A DNA stretch of 64,000 nucleotides. It comes from an uncultured Bacteroidota bacterium. GTDB taxonomy: Bacteria; Bacteroidota; Bacteroidia; Flavobacteriales; Flavobacteriaceae. Position numbers and translations under genes: made by a program. The notes below the pieces were generated by a model. The model ran no database searches and was not told the DNA's origin. It saw nothing but the letters and a program-made list of their open reading frames with translations. Every line of letters starts with the position of its first letter. The first letter of the stretch is position 1. Shown here piece by piece: positions 56,980 to 64,000 of the stretch. Location: positions 62,001-126,000 of the forward strand of contig CAJWUI010000001.1 in NCBI GenBank assembly GCA_913047695.1, given 5' to 3'.

Positions 56980-58452
56980 ATGTCAAATTATTTCAATCAA
57001 TTATCATTGAGAGAGCAACTTCGCCAATTAGGACAATGCAGATTTATGGAATCATCAGAATTTAAAGGAGGTATTTCAGCTCTTAAGGGAAAACAAATTG
57101 TAATTATAGGCTGCGGAGCTCAGGGCTTGAACCAAGGATTAAATATGCGTGATTCAGGGTTAAAAATCAAATATGCGCTCAGAGAGGGTGCTATTAAACA
57201 AAAGAGAGCTTCTTATACCAATGCAACAAAAAACAACTTTGAAGTAGGGCGATATAAGGAACTAATACCATCTGCAGATCTTGTTATTAATCTAACTCCA
57301 GATAAAAATCATACCTCAGTTGTAGAAGAAATTATGCCTTTAATGAAAAAAGGAGCAACGTTGTCATATTCTCACGGATTTAACATCGTTGAAGAGGGTA
57401 TGAAGGTGCGTGAAGATCTGACTGTAATTATGGTTGCACCTAAATGTCCCGGATCAGAAGTAAGAGAGGAATATAAAAGAGGATTCGGTGTACCAACACT
57501 AATCGCAGTACATCCCGAGAATGATCCTAATAGGGACGGACTTGATCAAGCAAAGGCCTATGCATTTGCTACAGGAGGTCATCGTGCTGGAGTTTTAGAA
57601 TCTTCTTTTGTTGCCGAAGTTAAATCCGACTTGATGGGTGAGCAAACAATTCTTTGTGGCGTATTGCAAACCGGATCTATTTTAAGTTTTAATAAAATGG
57701 TAGATGAAGGAATAGATCATGGATATGCAGCTAAATTAATTCAATATGGTTGGGAGACAATCACCGAGGCATTGAAGCACGGAGGAATAACGAATATGAT
57801 GGATCGTTTATCAAATCCCGCGAAGGTAAAGGCATTTGAATTGTCTGAAAGGTTGAAGAAAATTTTGACCCCTTTGTTTCAAAAGCATATGGATGACATT
57901 ATGTCTGGACATTTTTCTAAAACTATGATGCAAGATTGGGATAATAATGACAAAAACTTATTGTCATGGAGAGCTGAAACTGAAAAAACAGCTTTTGAAA
58001 AAACACCAATTACAAATCAGGAAATATCGGAACAGGAGTTTTTTGACAATGGAATTTTAATGGTTGCTTTTGTCAGAGCTGGCGTTGAACTTGCATTCGA
58101 CACAATGGTTGCCGCGGGAATTAAAGAAGAATCAGCATATTACGAGTCATTACATGAAACCCCCTTGATTGCCAATACGATCGCTAGAAAAAAATTATTT
58201 GAGATGAATCGAATAATTTCTGATACAGCAGAATATGGTTGTTACTTATTTGATCACGCGGCAAAACCTATTTTGGCTGAATTTATGAAAGACATTAAAT
58301 CCGATGTTATTGGTAATGGGAACAATTTAGGGCATAATGGTGTCGATAATAAAAAGTTAATTGATATTAATGAAATAATACGTTACCATCCTGTAGAGAT
58401 AATTGGCTATGAATTGAGAACCTCAATGACAGCTATGAAGAAAATTTTGTAA
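56980..58452 (+). CDS. ilvC: Ketol-acid reductoisomerase, class II (long form)
   Basis: A 490-residue protein. It has the NADPH motif [20 protein letters not shown], substrate/Mg residues in [19 protein letters not shown] and [15 protein letters not shown], and the duplicated C-terminal knotted domain that makes class II enzymes about 490 residues rather than 330-340. The second domain carries [14 protein letters not shown] and [14 protein letters not shown]. It isomerises and reduces acetolactate. Confidence 0.97.
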   Translation: MSNYFNQLSLREQLRQLGQCRFMESSEFKGGISALKGKQIVIIGCGAQGLNQGLNMRDSGLKIKYALREGAIKQKRASYTNATKNNFEVGRYKELIPSADLVINLTPDKNHTSVVEEIMPLMKKGATLSYSHGFNIVEEGMKVREDLTVIMVAPKCPGSEVREEYKRGFGVPTLIAVHPENDPNRDGLDQAKAYAFATGGHRAGVLESSFVAEVKSDLMGEQTILCGVLQTGSILSFNKMVDEGIDHGYAAKLIQYGWETITEALKHGGITNMMDRLSNPAKVKAFELSERLKKILTPLFQKHMDDIMSGHFSKTMMQDWDNNDKNLLSWRAETEKTAFEKTPITNQEISEQEFFDNGILMVAFVRAGVELAFDTMVAAGIKEESAYYESLHETPLIANTIARKKLFEMNRIISDTAEYGCYLFDHAAKPILAEFMKDIKSDVIGNGNNLGHNGVDNKKLIDINEIIRYHPVEIIGYELRTSMTAMKKIL

Positions 58453-59703
58453 ATGCAATCACTTCCATCACTAGAAGGAGTTACCAAAGCGGAAAAAAGG
58501 CTTAAAGGTTTAATACGACTCACTCCTCTGGAGTTTAGTAAACGTTTATCTAATATTACTAACTCGTCTATTCTGTTAAAAAGAGAAGATGTTCAGCAAA
58601 TAAGGTCATTCAAAATCAGGGGTGCGTATAACAAAATTTCATCATTGGATGAGAAAGAATTTAAAAATGGAATTATATGCGCCAGTGCTGGTAACCATGC
58701 GCAAGGTTTCGCTTTTTCATGTAAAAAATTAAAAATAAATGGTGAGGTATATATGCCAGCCACAACTCCGCAACAAAAAATAACACAAGTTAGAATGTTT
58801 GGAGGGGATTATATTGGTATCAAATTAGTTGGAGACACTTACGATGCCTGTCAAACAGTTGCCTTAAATGCAGCAAAAAATTCCAAAAAAATATTTATTC
58901 ATCCTTTTGACGATAAAATTGTCATTGAGGGTCAGGCAACAATTGCATTGGAAATGCTTCAACAAAGCTCAAGAAGTTATGATTACATAATCGTCCCAAT
59001 CGGAGGAGGTGGTCTTGTCTCTGGTATTTTAACAGTACTAAAAAAACTTTCACCAAAAACAAAAGTTATAGGTGTTGAACCAGAGGGTGCTCCAAGTATG
59101 AAATCCTCAATAAATTTAGGGAAAAGAATATCACTCAGTGAGATCGATGGATTTGTAGATGGTGCGGCTGTTCGTCAAGTGGGGAAATTACCATTCAAAA
59201 TTTGTAAAAATCTTCTAGATGAAATTATTTTAGTTCCAGAAGGAAAGGTGTGCCAAACAATTTTGGATCTCTATAGCATGGATGGCATTATTGCTGAACC
59301 TGCTGGAGCATTAGCTATTGCTGCATTAGATATGTTAAAAAATATTATTTGTAAAAAGCATGTTGGTGTTTTACTATGTGGAGGTAATAATGACGTTTTC
59401 CGCATGCCAGAAATTAAAGAACGTGCTTTAGTTTATGGTGGATTAAAACACTATTTTCTAGTAGATTTTCCACAACGCTCTGGTGCGTTAAAACAATTTG
59501 TTACTCAAATACTAGGAAAAAATGATGACATTACCCATTTTGAGTTTTCCAAAAAAAATTTCAGAAACAATGCACCTGCTGTTGTTGGAATTCAATTAAA
59601 AAAAGCTGCTGATTTTGAGCTTTTGGTAGAAAGAATGAAAAAGTATAACTTTCACTTCGATTATTTAAATGATAAACAGAGTTTATTTCAATTTTTAATC
59701 TAA
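58453..59703 (+). CDS. ilvA: Threonine dehydratase (threonine ammonia-lyase)
   Basis: A 416-residue PLP enzyme starting directly at the ilvC stop. The Schiff-base Lys is in [12 protein letters not shown], the PLP phosphate loop is [12 protein letters not shown], and [11 protein letters not shown] binds substrate. The C-terminal ACT-like regulatory part (about 330-416, [14 protein letters not shown]) is a single, short domain, so isoleucine feedback is likely. It makes 2-oxobutanoate for isoleucine synthesis and closes the operon. Confidence 0.95.
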   Translation: MQSLPSLEGVTKAEKRLKGLIRLTPLEFSKRLSNITNSSILLKREDVQQIRSFKIRGAYNKISSLDEKEFKNGIICASAGNHAQGFAFSCKKLKINGEVYMPATTPQQKITQVRMFGGDYIGIKLVGDTYDACQTVALNAAKNSKKIFIHPFDDKIVIEGQATIALEMLQQSSRSYDYIIVPIGGGGLVSGILTVLKKLSPKTKVIGVEPEGAPSMKSSINLGKRISLSEIDGFVDGAAVRQVGKLPFKICKNLLDEIILVPEGKVCQTILDLYSMDGIIAEPAGALAIAALDMLKNIICKKHVGVLLCGGNNDVFRMPEIKERALVYGGLKHYFLVDFPQRSGALKQFVTQILGKNDDITHFEFSKKNFRNNAPAVVGIQLKKAADFELLVERMKKYNFHFDYLNDKQSLFQFLI

Positions 59704-59720
59704 AATTGCATAAAAAGAAA

Positions 59721-61301
59721 ATGAAAAATTTTATAACTGAAATACCAGACGAATATAAAATTGAGCCCCTGGCTTGCGAAGAATATTTGGTAAATGGTGA
59801 AATAAAAAAATGGAAAGGAGCCACATCAGAGGTTTTTTCTGTTATACAAACCGACGGGGAACCTACATTACTAGGAACTATTCCAGACATGGAAACTGAT
59901 GCTGCTTTGGAAGCTCTAGAGGCTGCCAAAACAGCCTTTAATCGAGGTCAAGGTTTATGGCCTACAATGAAAGTTGGTGAACGACTAAAATGTATGGAAA
60001 CCTTTGTTGAAAAAATGAAATTCCATCGTGAAGAAGTAGTAAAGCTTTTAATGTGGGAGATTTGTAAAAATAAATCTGACTCATATAAAGAATTCGACAG
60101 AACAATTGACTATATAAATGATACTATTGAAGCTTATAAAGATCTCGATAGAACAGCAGCAAAGTTTGACAAAGAAGGAGGTATTTATGCGCATATAAGA
60201 AGAGGTCCTTTAGGTGTTGTGCTTTGTTTAGGTCCTTACAACTATCCTTTAAATGAGACTTTTTGTTTATTAATTCCTGCAATCATTATGGGTAATACAG
60301 CTATTTTTAAACCAGCAAAACATGGAGTTTTGTTAATAGCGCCATTGCTCAAAGCATTTCAAGAGAGTTTTCCACCTGGAGTTGTAAATATTTTATTTGG
60401 TAGGGGAAGAAAAATTGCTACACCAATAATGAAGACTGGTTTAATTGATGTTCTAGCATTAATTGGTCATAGCTCATCAGCTGTCTCATTACAAGATCAA
60501 CATCCCAATAAGAATCGTTTGAGATTAGTACTTGGTTTAGAAGCTAAAAATCCAGGTATCATTCTTCCTGACGCTGATTTAGATCACACGATTAAAGAGT
60601 GTATATCTGGAACTTTGTCTTACAATGGCCAGAGATGTACTGCTCTAAAGGTATTGTATGTTCATGAATCTATAGTTGATGAATTTAATCATCAATTTGC
60701 TAAGGCTGTGGATAATTTAAAATTAGGAATGCCTTGGGATGATGCTTTTTTGACACCTTTGCCAGAACCTACAAAGCCATCATATATTCAAGAATTGATT
60801 AAGGATGCAATTGGTAAAGGCGCTAAAGTTATAAATAAAAAAGGTGGTCAACTAACTGACAATTATTCCTTTCCTGCAATTTTATATCCGGTCACTGAAG
60901 ATATGAACCTCTATCAAGAAGAGCAATTTGGTCCCGTAATTCCAATTATTCCTTATAAAGAAATTGATGAACCTCTTGACGCTATGGCTGCTTCGGAATA
61001 TGGTCAGCAAGTAAGTCTGTTTGGTAGAGATGTATCTAGACTTGCTCCTCTAGTAGACACACTTGCCAATTTAGTTTGCCGAGTTAATCTTAATTCTGCA
61101 TGTCAAAGGGGTCCGGATGTTTACCCTTTCACAGGAAGAAAAAATTCGGCTGTGAGTACCTTGAGTGTTCACGACGCGTTACGCTCCTTTTCTATAAGAA
61201 CCTTTTTGGCTTCAAAAGATACACCCTCAAATAATAAAATTTTAGAGCGCTTACTCAACTCAGAAAAATCAAACTTTGTTTCTACAGACTATTTGTTATA
61301 A
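59721..61301 (+). CDS. NADP-dependent glyceraldehyde-3-phosphate dehydrogenase-like aldehyde dehydrogenase
   Basis: ATG at 59721 gives 526 residues; an in-frame TTG at 59706 is less likely. Non-phosphorylating GAPDH/ALDH marks are [36 protein letters not shown] (general base Glu), the catalytic Cys in [14 protein letters not shown], and [19 protein letters not shown] near the C-terminus as in GapN. The ELGGK motif reads LEAKN, a variation of this subgroup. It oxidises glyceraldehyde 3-phosphate directly to 3-phosphoglycerate, giving NADPH. Adjacent to ilvA (17 bases), possibly as NADPH supply for IlvC, which is speculation. Confidence 0.88.
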   Translation: MKNFITEIPDEYKIEPLACEEYLVNGEIKKWKGATSEVFSVIQTDGEPTLLGTIPDMETDAALEALEAAKTAFNRGQGLWPTMKVGERLKCMETFVEKMKFHREEVVKLLMWEICKNKSDSYKEFDRTIDYINDTIEAYKDLDRTAAKFDKEGGIYAHIRRGPLGVVLCLGPYNYPLNETFCLLIPAIIMGNTAIFKPAKHGVLLIAPLLKAFQESFPPGVVNILFGRGRKIATPIMKTGLIDVLALIGHSSSAVSLQDQHPNKNRLRLVLGLEAKNPGIILPDADLDHTIKECISGTLSYNGQRCTALKVLYVHESIVDEFNHQFAKAVDNLKLGMPWDDAFLTPLPEPTKPSYIQELIKDAIGKGAKVINKKGGQLTDNYSFPAILYPVTEDMNLYQEEQFGPVIPIIPYKEIDEPLDAMAASEYGQQVSLFGRDVSRLAPLVDTLANLVCRVNLNSACQRGPDVYPFTGRKNSAVSTLSVHDALRSFSIRTFLASKDTPSNNKILERLLNSEKSNFVSTDYLL

Positions 61302-61304
61302 TAT

Positions 61305-61919
61305 TCAATTATATTTTCTTTTAAAACTTGAATAAATAAAAGATTGTTCTGTGTTAAATGGAGTTTTATGTATTTTATATTCACAGCCTATTAATTTGAA
61401 GCTATCTTCAAAATTACTTTTTATTGTATCACAATTATATCGAGTAACTTGAAGTCCACTACATTTAAGTGGACCACGATCTGAAAATGTACTAATTAAT
61501 AAGTGATTTTTAACATTCTTTCTTACAACATTCTTATAATAGTCTATATGTTTTGGTTCAGTAAGAAAATGAAAACAAGCCCTATCATGCCAAAGATTAT
61601 ATGTTTTTTGTGGTTTAAAGTTTAAAATATCACATGAAATCCAGTCTATTTTATTTGAGATTTTTCCTAATCTTAGTTTTGCACGATTAAGAGCGTTTTC
61701 TGATATGTCTAAAACAGTAATGTTATCAAACCCTAGTTCTAGAAGTGAATCAACAAAACGACTGTCACCACCACCAATATCAATAATAGGTAAACTTTTA
61801 TCTAAACTTAAACTTTCAATAAATTCTATACTGTAGGATGGATAATCTTCAGTCCAGCTAACTTCAGAAGGTCTCTTTGTTTCATATATATTATTCCAAT
61901 GTTCTACACTTTTACTCAT
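61305..61919 (-). CDS. Class I SAM-dependent methyltransferase
   Basis: A 204-residue protein with motif I PIIDIGGGDSRFVDSLL, motif II acidic residue in ITVLDISENAL, and motif IV WISCDILNF. The opening HWNNIYETKRPSEVSW-type sequence (E-V-S-W) is typical of small thiopurine/tellurite-type methyltransferases of unassigned substrate. It converges on the GapN-like gene. Confidence 0.88.
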   Translation of the reverse strand: MSKSVEHWNNIYETKRPSEVSWTEDYPSYSIEFIESLSLDKSLPIIDIGGGDSRFVDSLLELGFDNITVLDISENALNRAKLRLGKISNKIDWISCDILNFKPQKTYNLWHDRACFHFLTEPKHIDYYKNVVRKNVKNHLLISTFSDRGPLKCSGLQVTRYNCDTIKSNFEDSFKLIGCEYKIHKTPFNTEQSFIYSSFKRKYN

Positions 61920-62282
61920 TTTATAAATTTAACCAATTATTAATTTTTAGTGTTAAACTCCGTGTCCTTGAAGTTTAAGGGGTCTTTATTTTATTGCTAT
62001 TAAATACCAAAAAATATCAGAGGCAGGTCTACAGTGCCATTGGAGCCTAGAGTTAAAATTCTAAACACCTTGTTGTTCATTGTATTGTATTAGGTTTGAA
62101 AAAAAATCTTTTCCTATATCGCATTCTTTCCAAGTTAATTTGTCAATTATATCATCAATTTTAATCTTTTCATTTATTTTTTTATGAGGATCTTGTATTC
62201 TTCAAAATTAATTTGTCATCAAATCAATTTTGAAAACATAAAGAAAAAAAAATCTAACTGTATTCAAGTTAAATTTGATTGT
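61920..62282. other. Spacer of about 360 bases with a coding remnant, no intact gene
   Basis: Apart from the fragment at 62061-62201, nothing recognisable is present. No T-run terminators or promoter matches are convincing. Confidence 0.5.
62061..62201 (-). pseudogene. Probable gene remnant (C-terminal 46 codons)
   Basis: A reverse-strand frame of 46 sense codons ending in TAG reads like real protein (for instance DPHKKINEKIKIDDIIDKL, then TWKECDIGKDFFSNLI). It has no start codon and is preceded in frame by TGA and TAA. It looks like the C-terminal scrap of a deleted gene. The parent family was not recognised. Confidence 0.4.
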
Positions 62283-63419
62283 CTATTTATTTTGTGACAA
62301 ATATTTATCCCACATTGAAGCATACAAAGTCCAGCTATATTTACTAATATTTTTTTTTATGTTATTAGAGTATTCTTTATTTTTTCTTTTTTCTAATAAA
62401 CGAATTATTCCTTTTGCAATAGATTGGGGATCATTTTCAACTACTTCCCCTGTTTTGTCTGTAATGATTGGATTCTTTAATCCATTCACATTTGATATTA
62501 ATATGGGTTTGTTATAATGATAAGCAATGGGAGTCACTCCACTTTGAGTTCCCGTTATGTAAGTTTGTGCAATAATATCGGCTCCAGAAAACAGATTTTG
62601 TATTTGTTTTTTATTCATAAAATTAAAATCAAGAATAATTCTCTTTCTCAACTTAAGTTTGTCCACTAATTTGAAATATTTTTTAGGATTTTCGTAGCAT
62701 TCTCCTGCAACATAAAGTTTAATATTTTTATTCTTTAGAATTTTTGTACTAAAGGATTTTATTAAAAGATCAAGACCCTTATATTTCCGTATTAAACCAA
62801 AAAACAAGACATAACAAGTTGATTGCTCCCAATTAAGTTTTCTACGAATTTCATCTTCATTTATTATGGGAAGAAGATTTTCATTAATAGGATGAAAACC
62901 TGACCATATTGGTTTTTTAAATTGATTGTTTATTTGTTTTGCAACAAACTCAGATAGTGTGGTAAAAAAATCAATTTGTTTTCCGAAGAAATTATTTAAA
63001 CCGTTATCAAAAATATTTTTTTCGTGAGGAATCCAATTATCAACTAAAGCAACTCTTATAATTTTTTTTGAAAGTCTTTTTGCCATCCAGCCGTATGACA
63101 TTGCTAAGAAAGGTGTATAATATCTGAAAACAACAAACTTAGGAGAACAAGATTCAACATATCTTAAAACTCTTCTCCAATATAATGGATTATAAGCGTG
63201 CATTAACTTAGTAATTTTTAATTTTTCTGGAACCATTTCGTTACTAAATTGTGTTTTACCGGGAAATAAAATTTTTGGATAAAGATTCCTAAATGTTAAT
63301 AATTCGACTTTTCTCCCTTTTTCTTGAAGTGCCAAAGCAAGTTGATGTTGTGTTTCAGCAATACCACCTCGGAATGGATATGCAGGACCAATAAGAAGAT
63401 AATCCAAATTTTTTTTCAC
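62283..63419 (-). CDS. GT4-type glycosyltransferase (group 1)
   Basis: A 378-residue GT-B fold protein. The N-terminal motif is LLIGPAYPFRGGIAETQHQL (Gly-rich acceptor loop). FGLIRKYKGLDLLIKSF opens the nucleotide-sugar domain, and the usual E-x7-E region is replaced by QTYITGTQSGVTPIAYHYNKP. The start is GTG at 63419, sharing one base with the TAG of the upstream gene. It transfers a sugar from an activated donor, probably to a cell-envelope lipid or glycan. Co-transcribed with the membrane hydroxylase-like gene. Confidence 0.88.
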   Translation of the reverse strand: MKKNLDYLLIGPAYPFRGGIAETQHQLALALQEKGRKVELLTFRNLYPKILFPGKTQFSNEMVPEKLKITKLMHAYNPLYWRRVLRYVESCSPKFVVFRYYTPFLAMSYGWMAKRLSKKIIRVALVDNWIPHEKNIFDNGLNNFFGKQIDFFTTLSEFVAKQINNQFKKPIWSGFHPINENLLPIINEDEIRRKLNWEQSTCYVLFFGLIRKYKGLDLLIKSFSTKILKNKNIKLYVAGECYENPKKYFKLVDKLKLRKRIILDFNFMNKKQIQNLFSGADIIAQTYITGTQSGVTPIAYHYNKPILISNVNGLKNPIITDKTGEVVENDPQSIAKGIIRLLEKRKNKEYSNNIKKNISKYSWTLYASMWDKYLSQNK

Positions 63420-64000
63420 TATTTGGTTAAAGCTAGTTTTCTTTTTGAAATATTATACTTTGCCCAAATACCCACTCCAATTGTAAAAATAAAGTAAATA
63501 ATTAAAAAATTGGTTAGCCAGAAGTTGGTTTGAAGAATAATTTCTCCTTGCACTAAATAAAACAAAGTTAAAAAAGCAATACCTCTAAAGATTTCAAAAT
63601 TTGGAGCCCAATTGTAATAGTCCATTAGCGATGTGAAGCCAAATACAATAGTAAAAATTAAAATTCCAAAATTGAGCTGAAATACAGGAGTGAAATTGCT
63701 AAAATTAAACAGAAAATAAGCTAAAATCTTAATAAGGACTATAAAATGAAGAGAACCAATTACTTTCCATTTCCAATTGTATTGAGGAGAATATTTATCA
63801 TTAATATCCAACTTACGTTTCATAACCGGGAAACGAATTTGCATATCTTTTGGACGCCACCCAGTAGGTTTAAACCAAAGTAAAAATTTGTCTCTCCATT
63901 TTTCAGTATACCAAGCATCTCTTGCCAATAAAAAAAAATGTTGAAAATTTATCCAAAAGGGGTTCCAGCTCGAAACAGGTTTTAATGTTCCATAAATTGG
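63419..64000 (-). CDS. Sterol desaturase/fatty acid hydroxylase-family membrane protein (alkylglycerol-monooxygenase-like), N-terminus beyond right edge
   Basis: The frame is open to base 64000, so the 193 residues seen are only the C-terminal part. It begins PIYGTLKPVSSWNPFWINF and continues EKWRDKFLLWFKPTGWRPKDM, which matches the conserved end of TMEM195-like members of the fatty acid hydroxylase superfamily. Four hydrophobic helices follow (about 80-185). The histidine-box catalytic region lies outside the window. Such enzymes hydroxylate or cleave lipids. The link to the glycosyltransferase suggests glycolipid modification, as inference. Confidence 0.8.
   Translation of the reverse strand, partial: PIYGTLKPVSSWNPFWINFQHFFLLARDAWYTEKWRDKFLLWFKPTGWRPKDMQIRFPVMKRKLDINDKYSPQYNWKWKVIGSLHFIVLIKILAYFLFNFSNFTPVFQLNFGILIFTIVFGFTSLMDYYNWAPNFEIFRGIAFLTLFYLVQGEIILQTNFWLTNFLIIYFIFTIGVGIWAKYNISKRKLALTK

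Noticed and set aside
59706-59720. TTG start five codons upstream of the GapN-like ATG
   Set aside because: It would lie only three bases after the ilvA stop, and it adds only a Lys-rich tail; ATG at 59721 is the simpler start.

Overview
The window is strongly AT-rich DNA with marine flavobacterial (Bacteroidetes) character. The signs are: promoters of the TTTG-N18-21-TAnnTTTG type, several TTG starts and little Shine-Dalgarno sequence, a Bacteroidetes-type arginine cluster (acylornithine carbamoyltransferase, an embedded proC and a leading GNAT gene), a ribB with a degenerate GTP cyclohydrolase half, the ftsK-lolA-lptF/G-ribB block, and many secreted glycan enzymes. Genus cannot be fixed from sequence alone. 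No ribosomal RNA, CRISPR array, transposase, integrase or phage gene was seen; there is one tRNA, tRNA-Ser(TGA).

Layout. 1-2107 is a GH3 glycosidase cut by the left edge. 2158-7172 is a tight five-gene operon: outer-membrane barrel, LolD-type ATPase, two FtsX-type permeases and a periplasmic LolA-like protein. 7197-9803 is a four-gene reverse-strand group: YHYH lipoprotein, MORN-type repeat protein, SCO1-type lipoprotein and DoxX membrane protein. 9971-11688 holds small unrecognised genes and a phased 10-bp repeat array. 11725-21280 is a saccharide-degradation group without SusC/SusD: SMP-30, Tat-exported SGNH hydrolase, ThuA, Gfo/Idh/MocA, GH2 beta-galactosidase and S1 sulfatase. A second copy of the decamer array (21461-21541) closes this segment. 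21530-26162 is an accessory patch: a RecB/Cas4-like PD-(D/E)XK protein, a possible nuclease-fold protein and a 922-residue TerB-domain protein with an internal duplication. It ends next to the 3' end of the tRNA-Ser gene.

26683-38315 is ordinary core: TauE, RibB, LptF/G, LolA, FtsK, KatG, NhaC and Lpd. 38363-47111 is the complete arginine operon, GNAT-argG-argC-proC-argD-argF'-argB-argE-argH, read right to left. Its upstream region carries a candidate leaderless Arg-codon leader peptide and attenuator, next to a divergent tilS promoter. tilS-dsbD, a nitroreductase and an aldehyde dehydrogenase follow. 53028-59703 is the branched-chain amino acid operon ilvD-ilvB-ilvN-ilvC-ilvA, trailed by a GapN-like dehydrogenase. 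The right end has a methyltransferase, a gene remnant, a GT4 glycosyltransferase and the C-terminal part of a sterol-desaturase/alkylglycerol-monooxygenase-like membrane protein cut by the edge.

The most interesting points are the TerB/nuclease-like gene patch beside tRNA-Ser, the two helically phased decamer arrays that bracket the glycan segment, and the arginine leader.
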